From Erysipelotrichaceae bacterium 66202529 (GTDB lineage: Bacteria; Bacillota_I; Bacilli_A; Erysipelotrichales; Erysipelotrichaceae): a DNA stretch of 64,000 nt. The stretch's first letter is position 1, and every line of letters starts with the position of its first letter. The stretch spans positions 1,054,001 through 1,118,000 of the forward strand of contig CP046174.1 in assembly GCA_017161075.1 (NCBI GenBank), written 5' to 3'. Below are positions 56,154 to 64,000 of this stretch, piece by piece. The position numbers were made by a program, and so were the translations under genes. The notes beneath the pieces are model-generated. The model did not search any database. It was not told the DNA's origin and saw only the letters and a list, made by a program, of their open reading frames with translations.

Positions 56154-58094
56154 TTAGTCTTTTTTATAAAAATCTGTAACATACCCATCGGCACGAAGTA
56201 ACAGGCCTTCTGCCCAAGGCGGTGTGCGGCCCATCTGCTCACAGATTGCCTCAAGAGACATGCGAGGGTCGCCTTCGATAACCAATTCATCGTGGATATG
56301 CATAACAATGGAGCAGCAGCGCAGTGTTTTCATGGCATAGCATAAAATATCACGAGCAGTTGCTTGGACGATGTTTTCGACAAATTTCGGCCCGTAGGAA
56401 TCTAAGCGTTCCCATTTCTTAGTGCCGCCAACACCCTCATAGGTGATACAGCTGCCACCAAATTTGTTTATACCGACCTTTGGTTTTACATAGGCCAGCT
56501 TTCTGCCGGAGGGAAGCGTAATAAAGAGCATACCGCTGCGGCAGGAAAAGGTCAGTCCGTAATCGGTAGTGGTGTGTTTATACTTCACGGCTTCCATAAC
56601 GGCCCGGTCAACGGCCCACCAAAATTCGACAATTTTCGGGTTAGACTGTCGCCAGGCATCAACCAGTGGAGGAAGCTCCTCCTCCGTAAGGCCCATGTCC
56701 AAAGCGCCCATTGCTTTGAGTGCACCGACGCTGCCGCCATAGCCGAGGGCCAGCTCTGCGATTTTACCCTTTTGACGCAGGTGGCCATTGATGCCATGCT
56801 TCTCTACCGGTACTCGAAACATCTGACTGGCAGAGGCGCAGTAAATATCACCGCCCTTGGCAAAGACCTCCTGCCTCCAGATTTCACCTGCAAACCAGGC
56901 GATGACACGAGCTTCAATTGCAGAGAAGTCTGCAACATAAAAGCGAGTGCCTTCCCTTGGGATAAAGGCAGTACGGATAAGCTGTGAGAGAGTGTCAGGG
57001 ACATCTTCGTATAGAAGTTTTACACCCTCGAAGTCGCCGGAGCGTACAAGAGCACGTGCTTCTGCTAAATCAGGTAGATGATTTTGTGGCAGATTTTGCA
57101 GCTGAATGTTGCGTCCGGAAAAGCGGCCTGTCCGATTGGCCCCATAAAACTGAAACATGCCACGGGCACGTCCATCAGCGCATACGGTCTTTTCCATTGC
57201 CTGATATTTGCGAACAGAGGATTTTGCCAGCTGCTGACGCAGAGTCAAAACCTCACAAAGCTCTGGCGGTGCTGATTTCAAAAGTTCAGATACAGCCTTT
57301 TTATCTAAGCTGTCGGTGGCTATTCCGTTTTCGGCCAGCCACTGCTTCATTTGCTGGACGGAGTTCGGGTTTTCCAGTGCAGTAATATGCTGCATAGCTG
57401 AGGTCAGCTCCTTTCTTGAACGTTCATCCATCTCAAGGGCCTGTTGCACCAGCTCTAAGTCAAGCCTTACACCGGCGTCGTTTATCTGCTGGTCAAGATG
57501 GTATTCGTCCCAGACCATTTCAGGCACCGGGAATTTATAAAGCCTCTGTTGAATCCCCATTTCAGTTTCTACATCACGAAGCTTGTAACGCTTGAAATCG
57601 GCCCACTTATCTGGTGCATGGAAGGGACGATTACGGGTACGCTGTCCATTTGTTTTTGTAGGCGCACAGGGCTGACAGAAGTATTTGATGAGGTCTTTGC
57701 CCTCTGAAAGCTTTTGCTTTTCAAGACCAAGAACGGTACCGACACCCTCCAAGGATAACGGCAGTCCCATTGTGGCCGCCCATATCATAGAGCAGCGCCA
57801 GCTTTCAGGGTCAAGGTAGTCTCCAGTCGGATAGCCCAAGAAGCGAGAGAGGCAGATACGTTCAAAGGTGGCATTGAAAGCCCACTTGATTACGGTCTCA
57901 TCCTCCAAGGCAGCAAGTATCTCCTTTGGGATAGCTTCACCGCAGGCAAGGTCAACAACTTGCACCGGGCCAGCATCCACGCTATAGCCAAAGAGCAGTA
58001 TTTCAAAGTCGGGAGCTTCCACATAGCGGTATACGCCAGATTTTTGAAGCTGGATACTACTGTAGGTTTCAATATCAATACTCAGTGTTTTCAT
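56154..58094 (-). CDS. DNA polymerase I-like family A polymerase
   Basis: A 646-residue phage replicative polymerase. The N-terminal 3'-5' exonuclease has LSIDIETYSS (Asp/Glu of ExoI). Polymerase motifs follow: motif A VADFSAIEARVIAWFAG, motif B around KIAELALGYGGSVGALKAMG and motif C IHDELVIEG. It has no 5' nuclease domain. AAAGGACG precedes ATG 58094. Confidence 0.93.
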   Translation of the reverse strand: MKTLSIDIETYSSIQLQKSGVYRYVEAPDFEILLFGYSVDAGPVQVVDLACGEAIPKEILAALEDETVIKWAFNATFERICLSRFLGYPTGDYLDPESWRCSMIWAATMGLPLSLEGVGTVLGLEKQKLSEGKDLIKYFCQPCAPTKTNGQRTRNRPFHAPDKWADFKRYKLRDVETEMGIQQRLYKFPVPEMVWDEYHLDQQINDAGVRLDLELVQQALEMDERSRKELTSAMQHITALENPNSVQQMKQWLAENGIATDSLDKKAVSELLKSAPPELCEVLTLRQQLAKSSVRKYQAMEKTVCADGRARGMFQFYGANRTGRFSGRNIQLQNLPQNHLPDLAEARALVRSGDFEGVKLLYEDVPDTLSQLIRTAFIPREGTRFYVADFSAIEARVIAWFAGEIWRQEVFAKGGDIYCASASQMFRVPVEKHGINGHLRQKGKIAELALGYGGSVGALKAMGALDMGLTEEELPPLVDAWRQSNPKIVEFWWAVDRAVMEAVKYKHTTTDYGLTFSCRSGMLFITLPSGRKLAYVKPKVGINKFGGSCITYEGVGGTKKWERLDSYGPKFVENIVQATARDILCYAMKTLRCCSIVMHIHDELVIEGDPRMSLEAICEQMGRTPPWAEGLLLRADGYVTDFYKKD

Positions 58095-58122
58095 AAAGCA
58101 CGTCCTTTCCGCAAGTGCTAAA

Positions 58123-58150
58123 CAGGGTGACAGATTTCTCCGCCACCCTG
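58123..58150 (-). terminator. Weak hairpin between DUF2815 and polymerase
   Basis: CAGGGTG (58123-58129) and CACCCTG (58144-58150) pair perfectly. No strong T run follows on the minus strand (TTTAGC), so it is perhaps an RNA-stability hairpin and not a full terminator. Confidence 0.4.
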
Positions 58151-58171
58151 CCAGTAACTCAGATGCTATTG

Positions 58172-58744
58172 TTAGTCAAGAAAATCCTCGGCTTCCTCCG
58201 TTGCGAAATCAGACTCAGCGCTGGACTTACCACCAAGAGGCTCTCCATCACGCACCTTCTGCAGATTGTTAAGGCCGCAGGCGATGCCCTTGTTGCCAGA
58301 ACTGTTGAAGGCATAGAAGCTGATACTTGCACGACCGTATACTCCAGAGTAAACCTCGGAACGAGTCAAGATAGGATTGCGGTCTACATCTACGACGCCA
58401 GGAGCAGAGGTCGCATTGGCGTTTACAAAGTAGGCATTTGCATAAGCAGGGTCATCCGGGCGTTCCAGGTCGCCGTCACGCAGCGGAGTCTTCAAAACAG
58501 ATAGTGCCGGTACGGACTTGCCATTACCCTTGAGCTTGCTTTCGCCTTCCTTATAGGCTGCCTCGATGGCGGCTTCGATTTTAGCGACAGTCTTTGTGTC
58601 AGACTTCGGGATGATAAGGCTGACACTGTATTTCGGAGTGCCGCCATTGATAGATTTAGGCTCCCAGACGTTGGCATAGCTCCAACGGGTGTCAGGCCCA
58701 GTGATAACCTTCATGGGATTTGCAGTTTTTACATTCTTATTCAT
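58172..58744 (-). CDS. DUF2815 protein, probable ssDNA-binding protein
   Basis: A 190-residue protein (starts MNKNVKTANPMKVITGPDTR, with an acidic tail EEAEDFLD). DUF2815 proteins act as phage single-strand-binding proteins, and the acidic tail supports this. ATG 58744 follows GGAGG; the longer upstream frame is not needed. It overlaps the restored DUF2800 stop. Confidence 0.85.
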   Translation of the reverse strand: MNKNVKTANPMKVITGPDTRWSYANVWEPKSINGGTPKYSVSLIIPKSDTKTVAKIEAAIEAAYKEGESKLKGNGKSVPALSVLKTPLRDGDLERPDDPAYANAYFVNANATSAPGVVDVDRNPILTRSEVYSGVYGRASISFYAFNSSGNKGIACGLNNLQKVRDGEPLGGKSSAESDFATEEAEDFLD

Positions 58745-59879
58745 AATCGTTTTCCTCCATAAAATCATTTTTTGCGTTATTCATTGCCGGGCGCTTATCG
58801 CTCTCCGGCACGAGTGTTGGTTTACCTTGTGGCTTTTCAATGAAAGCTGTAAGTAGCTCATCAAATCTGGATTTGCCGAGACGCTTCTGCATTGCTGTGA
58901 TACCGAGCAACTTCTTCTCATAAGGGTCAAAGCCTGCATCGGTAACAGCCTGAATAACAGCATCTTCATTAGATTACTTACGATTGGAGCGCCCTTCGAC
59001 TAATTTCCAGCCGTTCCATTCCTTACCGCTGACTGCCTGTCGTAGGGCGTATTCCTTAATGTCGGAAGCCCACGCTACCAGTTCGTCCACACGGGAGAGG
59101 ATGACTTCGATTTCCGTATCCTCTAATAGAGGTGGCAGCTTGAAGTCGTGCTGTGCAAGTGAGAGATTTGCTTCAGCTCTGGCCCTGCATTCATGCTTGG
59201 CCTTACAGAAGCCACACCATTCACCACAGAGGTAGCTGCCCTCACCGGCAAAAGCTAAAGCTGCGGTTGGTTTTAGAACTTCCTCGGCCCAGCGGTAAAG
59301 CTCTTCTTTGGTAATCTCGACGGTAGAAATGTTCTGGCGTCTGGGCTGGTAGATGGTCATGCTGACCGTATCGATATCGTAAATATCATCGAACAGCTCC
59401 AGTGCACCAAGCGCATAGCATTTCATCTGCGGATTGTCCTCAGCAGAAACGAGGATACCCAAACCATGCTTGTAATCGCAAATTCGAAGTGTACCGTCTG
59501 CAATGACAATACTGTCTGCTGTACCGAAGCCTTGTTCTACCCAACGAGAGAAGTCTACTCGCTGTTCAATCAGGACGACGGGGTCAGCGCAGGTTTGCTT
59601 TGCGGACTCGACCTGTTCAAGGATGTAGGCAGCGTAGCCGGTAGCACAATCCTCCAGTTCCTCACTATACCAGGACAGGCCCTTGGTAGGATTTTTAGCC
59701 TTTTGGCCCAGCGCCTTGCGGAGCTTATATTCACAAAGACTGTGTGCCTCGGTGCCTTCTGCTGCGTAGTCGCTTCCTTTATCCTCGTAGCTTTCACCAA
59801 GCCTTGCAGAAGGCGGACAGTGAAGCCAGCGATTTGAGGAGGAAGCGGATAGAATTGCATGTCCTTTATTAGGTGGCAT
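58737..59879 (-). pseudogene. DUF2800 (Cas4-like nuclease family) gene with an in-frame stop codon
   Basis: ATG 59879 (after GGAGGTG) starts MPPNKGHAILSASSSNRWLH. The first 301 codons run to a TAA at 58976-58974. The frame then resumes directly after the stop with SNEDAVIQAVTDAGFDPYEK and reads on for 78 codons to 58737, ending just before DUF2815. The usual sequence has a residue such as Tyr at this place, so one base change (TAC/TAT to TAA) explains it. Only the C-terminal tail is lost if not read through. Cysteines CGEWCGFCKAKHEC suggest the Fe-S Cas4-like exonuclease domain remains. Confidence 0.8.
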
Positions 59880-60195
59880 CGCCAAGCACCTCCGCTTCCC
59901 TTAAGAGGGCTTCATAATTTGCCGGGTCAATCTGCGATAGCTTGCTGGCACCGTATTTTAGAAGTAGCTCACGAACTGCAGCAGTATGACCGGCACGGGA
60001 TTTATCTGCCAGTACAGCTCGTACCTGTTCCAGCGTCAGCTGCGGCTTAGGCTCTGGTTTTGTGGCTTCTTCAGCTGGCTGCTCCTCGGCAGTACCGCTG
60101 AACTGCTGAGCCAGCCAATCGGCTGCATCCTTAATAGCGGCAGCTGCATTGCGTAGTTCTTCGATGGTCATGACCATATCGTTCATTTTGCTCAT
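59869..60195 (-). CDS. Small conserved phage protein
   Basis: A 108-residue protein. ATG 60195 follows AAGGAGGAAG. Helical first part (MTIEELRNAAAAIKDAADWLA), proline-glutamate linker, and a SAP-like C-terminal half (VRAVLADKSRAGHTAAVRELLLKY). In databases similar proteins carry an rRNA-biogenesis label of doubtful value. It overlaps both neighbours. Confidence 0.65.
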   Translation of the reverse strand: MSKMNDMVMTIEELRNAAAAIKDAADWLAQQFSGTAEEQPAEEATKPEPKPQLTLEQVRAVLADKSRAGHTAAVRELLLKYGASKLSQIDPANYEALLREAEVLGDAT

Positions 60196-60340
60196 GGTAT
60201 CTTCCTCCTTCCTCGGATTGTCCTGTGGCGGCGAGGATTCTAAGATTTCTCGCCATTCTTGCGGATACCTGACTGATTGCTGTGAGTACTTCAACTAACT
60301 CGGTGTCGGTACCGCATTTTCTGTGATAAGCCTGTGTCAT
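60131..60340 (-). CDS. Small phage protein of unknown function
   Basis: A 69-residue protein. ATG 60340 follows CGGAGGTGAG. The first half is a helix (ELVEVLTAISQVSARMARNL); the C-terminal half is basic (ERYGHDHRRTTQCSCRY). Its last 65 bases overlap the next gene. Not recognised. Confidence 0.5.
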   Translation of the reverse strand: MTQAYHRKCGTDTELVEVLTAISQVSARMARNLRILAATGQSEEGGRYHEQNERYGHDHRRTTQCSCRY

Positions 60341-60386
60341 ATTGCTCACCTCCGTTTCTGAGAGGCTGTTTTGTTGTGCCTCATAC

Positions 60387-60421
60387 TTTCCCACTGGAGA
60401 GGAGTTGCAGAGTTGAGCGGA
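60387..60421 (-). repeat. 35-bp two-box element, copy C
   Basis: TTTCCCACTGGAGA (60387-60400), 12 bases, TTGAGCGGA (60413-60421). Spacing is equal to copies A and B although the middle differs. It lies between the sigma-like gene and the 69-residue gene. Confidence 0.75.
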
Positions 60422-60485
60422 TATTTTTCAAAAAAGTTTTCTCTCCGACCGAGAACGGCCCAGCCGGAGAGAAGGCTATTACCTA

Positions 60486-60992
60486 TTAATAACCACGCAC
60501 TTTACGCAGCTCAGTGCGGATGCGCTTCATCTGGTCAGCAAAGGTGCGCTGCTTGCGGCCCAGAGCCTCGGCAATGCTGCGGTCTGAAATCTTCTCATTT
60601 GAAGTCCAGAGTTCGATGATGCGGTCGGCATCAGGGTCAAGCTCCTGCAAGCGCTGGAACAGCTGTGCCAAAAGAGCACGGTCGGCATAGATGTCTTCCA
60701 TGCTGACAGTTTCGGTCAGCTCGGTATCAAGAAGTGTGCCATCGTCGTCGGTGTTTGAGGCATCGAGCGAGAGCGTTCCGTAACCGAGATGGTGTTCACA
60801 GTTTTCGCAGTCACCGTCGCAGGCCCAGAAGTATTGCTTCGGACATTTGCAGCGATGGTGATATTGCTCCTTCTTACGAGTGGCTCCGGCCATACGGTAG
60901 AAGTCCTGAAACTGCTGTTCTGTGCAAGGAATTTTCTCCTTGGTGGAGCGAAGATAGATGAAGCGAGTGGTTTGATTTTCATTGAATGCCAT
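60486..60992 (-). CDS. Sigma-factor-like HTH regulator with Cys cluster
   Basis: A 168-residue protein. The C-terminal 70 residues look like sigma region 4 (ELDPDADRIIELWTSNEKISDRSIAEALGRKQRTFADQ). The middle has CKCPKQYFWACDGDCENCEHH, a likely metal site. ATG 60992 follows CGGAGG; the longer frame upstream has no site. It is the first gene of the early operon and probably switches it on. Confidence 0.75.
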   Translation of the reverse strand: MAFNENQTTRFIYLRSTKEKIPCTEQQFQDFYRMAGATRKKEQYHHRCKCPKQYFWACDGDCENCEHHLGYGTLSLDASNTDDDGTLLDTELTETVSMEDIYADRALLAQLFQRLQELDPDADRIIELWTSNEKISDRSIAEALGRKQRTFADQMKRIRTELRKVRGY

Positions 60993-61250
60993 AATAAATT
61001 CCTCCGTTGACGATTTCTCAGAACGGAGGAACTCTGGCACAGCTGCAAAAGGGCGCAATAAATGAACCGCAGTCCTAACGGAATTACTCCGTTCTGGATT
61101 GCAGCGGCCCGCTCAAAAGGCAGCTGTTGATATTAAGTTGTCATCATAGATCGTTGAGCTACCAGTGATCAATTGGTACAATCAATGATGGTGTGAGTGA
61201 GCTTTTTCATCTCACAGCTATATTGTAATCGGGAAGAGCAGAAAGCACGA

Positions 61251-61265
61251 GGAAGTGCCATTTCC
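61251..61265. promoter_or_regulatory. Near-palindrome, possible operator 1
   Basis: GGAAGTGCCATTTCC reads nearly the same on both strands and resembles the copy at 61361-61375 (GGAAGTGGCGCTTCC). The pair is 110 bases apart and brackets the terminator. A phage repressor site is a reasonable guess. Confidence 0.4.
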
Positions 61266-61283
61266 GGTCATAGAACTAAAAAA

Positions 61284-61298
61284 GCCCGCAAAACGGGC
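61284..61298 (-). terminator. Terminator of the right-end fusion gene
   Basis: GCCCG and CGGGC pair around CAAAA. On the minus strand it is followed by TTTTTTAG. Confidence 0.7.
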
Positions 61299-61360
61299 AA
61301 AAAAATAAAGCGTCCACGTCTTGAGAGCGTGAACGCCTTGATAGTATAGGATTTTTTATC

Positions 61361-61375
61361 GGAAGTGGCGCTTCC
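61361..61375. promoter_or_regulatory. Near-palindrome, possible operator 2
   Basis: GGAAGTGGCGCTTCC lies just after the stop of the fusion gene. See operator 1; the two share GGAAGTG and TTCC ends. Confidence 0.4.
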
Positions 61376-61384
61376 GAATTATTT

Positions 61385-64000
61385 TTAAGAAACGGTATTT
61401 TTGTTACCGTTCTTAGGCAACTGCTGTGAAATTCCTGCTTCTTGAAGCTTCTGGTTCCACATATGTATGTTTTCCATGTGGTGGTTGTCTATCAAATAAC
61501 GATAAACTAGATTTTCTTCCACAGGAATCATGATGTTGTAACCAGCTTTTGTAATTAGGTCATAGGCGAAGACAGGGTGCAAATTGAGTCCAATACATAA
61601 TGCGAGTACACTTGGAAGAGTGGGTTTCGCATCGCGCTTGTTTCTATAGTCCTGAATCGTTCGTGAACTGATGCCGGTGCACTCCTCCATTTTTTCGTTA
61701 GTATAGTCACGGCGTTTTATATGATAGTCGAGAGTGCCACAGAAAGAAGATGGCATTTCAGCGAGAATTTCAGCTACACGTTTAGCCTCGGCCATGATAG
61801 TAGACATTTCCTGGGCTCTTTTAACAACATCTTCGTTTTGACTTTCACGAGGATTGTATTTCGCCTCGACAAAGCTTTTTGAATCAGCATCCCTACAGAG
61901 AAAGCAAATCCTATAGAAGGAATCATCGTAGTGTTTACTGACACGAGTTTCTCGGTCAAAGACCAGACAGCATTCATCGACATGTTCTAGAGCATATTCT
62001 GTCAATTCCGCTTCAACATTATCTTGAATATGTACATACTTCGGGTCATTGATAACAAACATGCCACCAGCATGAATGAAGCGGCCAGAGTTATATACGT
62101 TTGCAAGGTCTGCGTTAAAAGCTGACTCGAAAATAGCGTTATTACGGTCGACAATAAATGTCTGACCTTTTTTCAGAGCCCCCTTTTTGAAAGAGAATGG
62201 AGGATAGTAGTGTCCATCGACGAAATTGAATACACCTGCAGCCTGTTCAAAACCGAGCTCAATTGCACGGATTTTAGCTGCTGTGGTTGACACCTTGAAG
62301 AAATCTGCGAATTCGCTGATTGCAAGCTCCATATTCGAAGCTCTTCGAGTGGTTTTGAGGGTGCGTGTCAGGTGATTTAGAATTTCGTTTAGCTTTATGC
62401 GGCCAGTGCGAGCTGGAATAAGAATTTTGGGAGCAATAGCGCTTGCTTGCCATTCCATCCACTCAAGCTCACTGGATAGCTCATCTTTGCTTTTTTTATA
62501 TTGTTCCACCACTTTACAAGAAATTGAGGCGAGCTCAGGATTTATGAGTTTTTGAAGCTCGAAGAACTTATAATGCTTGTCCCAATGGACGCATTCGTGG
62601 ATGATTGTGTTGTTCATGGAACCAATATTGCGCATGAAAAAAGCTTCCGGGCTAACCAGTATGGTGCCCTCATCAATATCGATGGAAGTGACATTTCCCT
62701 CATCATAAACATCTACGGTGGCGTTATTAAAGTATGTACGGCCAAATATCCCATCAGGGAGAGGAGCAGAATAAACCGTAAGACACATAGCATCAAGGAT
62801 TTCCTTTATGGGTAGCGGAATGGGAGCCTCTAAGGCGCGAGGACAGTATTTCTGCAAAAACTTCTCAGCATGGCTGTCTAGGTCCTTGGCATACACATAA
62901 GGAACCAGAAATTTGCTGAGGGCATCTTCTTTACAGAATTTTTCCTTGGTATATTCCTCTACAGCGGTAATTGTGACCATAGTAAGTCCACAACGCAGAA
63001 TGCCAGTAAAAGATACGGCGAACCATGAGCAGGGCATGTCTTCTTCATAATCACGGTAAGTTTTACCTTTGATGACGATATCGGCTTGAATCGCAGCACG
63101 AAACATGATTCGATCATCTTCGGTTTCTTTAAAGGTCACCCCCATTACATGCAGATCATCAAGCGCAACATAGCTGGGATCAGGAACAAGGCTGGTATAC
63201 AAATTAAGCCTGCTTCTGTTTTGATATACATGTGTTTTTATTTGATTGAACATCATGTCATAATATTCATTCTCCAAATATGCTGCAAAAGTTTTATCCT
63301 TGAGTGCCAGGGTGACCACCTCCATGCCTTTCATTTTGTTTTTTACTATAAGACTTGTTAATTTCGAGACTAATAATTTTGATTTATCGCTCTGACGGAC
63401 AAAAGCTGCAAACTGCTCTTGAAGGTCGAGCGGCGGCATTGGAATCATTGTATTATCCAAATAATCTAAAAGCTTCAGATTGTGAATGCCGGTAGTCTTG
63501 TTTTCATACAACTTCGTTTTACCACTCCAATAGGTGACAAACAAGAACATGAATAAAAAAATGCTGTTTATTGAACAATCTTTCGGACGAAGCAGCGCTG
63601 TAAAATTGTTGAACAAATAGCTTTCAGAGGTGTCGTGATATAAAACCACACGGCCAACTGGCTTAGTGTCGGAACCTCCAGACTTTTCGATGAGAATGTC
63701 ACCGTCTTGCATTATTTTTGCTTCAACTTTTTTCGGTTCGATACATCTTGTTACAACATTGGTATAATCAATATAACCGCCATCTGTAAAATTCGTAGTT
63801 CTAAGAACCTTAATTCCAGTACCTGAAAGATCATCTTTGCCCCATTCACCGCTAATTGGCTTAAAAACCACATTGCTTACGGGTAATAATGGCCATTTAT
63901 TTTCAGCTATGGCATTAGGGCCAAACTGCACCATAAATTGAGACTTAACGAGTTCATCTGTGGCAGAAATCAGCTTTTTATAGGACTCCATCGTTTCGTT
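61385..64000 (-). CDS. HsdS specificity segment fused to ImmA/IrrE metallopeptidase and HTH; cut by right edge
   Basis: The frame is open to base 64000, so the start may lie outside. From ATG 63991 there are 868 residues. Residues 1-215 match a type I restriction specificity subunit: linker ISATDELVKSQF, target-recognition domain, and MPPLDLQEQFAAFVRQSDKSK. Residues about 228-700 form a phage ImmA/IrrE-type protein with the zinc motif IIHECVHWDKH (His465, Glu466, His469). The C-terminus (about 770-830) holds an XRE-like HTH (ECTGISSRTIQDYRNKRDAK). A buried GGAGGTG (63323-63317) followed in frame by CTG or ATG/GTG codons suggests the peptidase once started near codon 223-228. The fusion may mark attR, or be a true defence/regulator chimera. 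Confidence 0.75.
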   Translation of the reverse strand, partial: NETMESYKKLISATDELVKSQFMVQFGPNAIAENKWPLLPVSNVVFKPISGEWGKDDLSGTGIKVLRTTNFTDGGYIDYTNVVTRCIEPKKVEAKIMQDGDILIEKSGGSDTKPVGRVVLYHDTSESYLFNNFTALLRPKDCSINSIFLFMFLFVTYWSGKTKLYENKTTGIHNLKLLDYLDNTMIPMPPLDLQEQFAAFVRQSDKSKLLVSKLTSLIVKNKMKGMEVVTLALKDKTFAAYLENEYYDMMFNQIKTHVYQNRSRLNLYTSLVPDPSYVALDDLHVMGVTFKETEDDRIMFRAAIQADIVIKGKTYRDYEEDMPCSWFAVSFTGILRCGLTMVTITAVEEYTKEKFCKEDALSKFLVPYVYAKDLDSHAEKFLQKYCPRALEAPIPLPIKEILDAMCLTVYSAPLPDGIFGRTYFNNATVDVYDEGNVTSIDIDEGTILVSPEAFFMRNIGSMNNTIIHECVHWDKHYKFFELQKLINPELASISCKVVEQYKKSKDELSSELEWMEWQASAIAPKILIPARTGRIKLNEILNHLTRTLKTTRRASNMELAISEFADFFKVSTTAAKIRAIELGFEQAAGVFNFVDGHYYPPFSFKKGALKKGQTFIVDRNNAIFESAFNADLANVYNSGRFIHAGGMFVINDPKYVHIQDNVEAELTEYALEHVDECCLVFDRETRVSKHYDDSFYRICFLCRDADSKSFVEAKYNPRESQNEDVVKRAQEMSTIMAEAKRVAEILAEMPSSFCGTLDYHIKRRDYTNEKMEECTGISSRTIQDYRNKRDAKPTLPSVLALCIGLNLHPVFAYDLITKAGYNIMIPVEENLVYRYLIDNHHMENIHMWNQKLQEAGISQQLPKNGNKNTVS

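Larger units (their letters stand above)
60993..61384. other. 392-base control region between early operon and right-end gene
   Basis: No ORF with a ribosome site is seen. It holds two near-palindromes (61251-61265 and 61361-61375), a terminator for the gene to the right, and an imperfect hairpin with arms GCGTCCACG/CGTGAACGC (61310-61335). An inverted copy of TTTTGAGCGG lies about 61105-61116. The early promoter should be here but no clear -35/-10 pair was found. Confidence 0.5.

Noticed and set aside
58781..58969. Separate 62-codon gene after DUF2800
   Set aside because: The same bases in another frame give the clear DUF2800 C-terminus, so this is a shadow.
61059..61384. A hidden RNA gene such as tRNA in the early control region
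   Set aside because: No cloverleaf or TTC-type loop could be found; only simple hairpins.

Overview
The window looks like a low-to-mid G+C Bacillota chromosome, probably an Erysipelotrichaceae gut species close to Clostridium innocuum. This is inferred from the gene order pcrA-ligA-camS-gatCAB, strong AGGAGG-type ribosome sites, LytR-CpsA-Psr wall enzymes and PTS operons. No rRNA, tRNA or CRISPR array was seen, so the species name is only a guess.

Host part, 1-22.8 kb. Two LytR-CpsA-Psr paralogues on the minus strand (one cut by the left edge, one at 10361-11944) flank a plus-strand galactitol-type PTS locus. That locus holds a PRD/EIIB/EIIA regulator, two different EIIA proteins, an EIIB, an EIIC, a Gfo/Idh/MocA oxidoreductase, an aldose-epimerase-like protein and a second EIIC. 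Between the PTS locus and the second LCP gene is a small minus-strand membrane-peptide gene facing a consensus promoter on the opposite strand, an arrangement like a type I toxin-antitoxin. Then comes a housekeeping run: pcrA, ligA, camS, gatC, gatA, gatB, a small membrane protein and rlmD.

Island, 22.8-64 kb. After the rlmD terminator there are three imperfect 23-bp repeats and an A+T-rich gene whose C-terminal part carries an RNFTVH motif of the HEPN RNase type, an ApeA-like defence candidate. From 24.4 kb almost every gene is on the minus strand and forms a siphovirus-type prophage. Reading right to left (transcription order) it holds a sigma-like regulator, small early proteins, DUF2800 and DUF2815, a family A DNA polymerase, DUF4406, a P4/D5-type primase-helicase, a VRR-NUC nuclease, an SNF2 helicase and a DUF1492 late regulator. 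These are followed by HNH, the small terminase, MetK (frameshifted), a ParB-methyltransferase, small proteins, the large terminase, portal, ClpP-like protease, HK97 capsid, connectors, tail genes with a programmed -1 frameshift, tape measure, baseplate proteins, holin (frameshifted), amidase and three serine-recombinase-type genes. At the right edge a type I restriction specificity (HsdS) segment is fused in frame to an ImmA/IrrE metallopeptidase with a C-terminal HTH. This may be a prophage-host junction.

The prophage seems to sit in a defence neighbourhood (HEPN gene on one side, hsdS on the other). It carries several single-base or single-codon lesions (metK, holin, DUF2800, possibly DUF4406), so it is either decaying or the assembly has indel errors. 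The least explained signals are a 35-bp two-box element present three times with fixed spacing, a pair of related 110-bp promoter-like cassettes, a 15-bp inverted repeat around an A+T-rich spacer beside the primase, and the HsdS-ImmA fusion.
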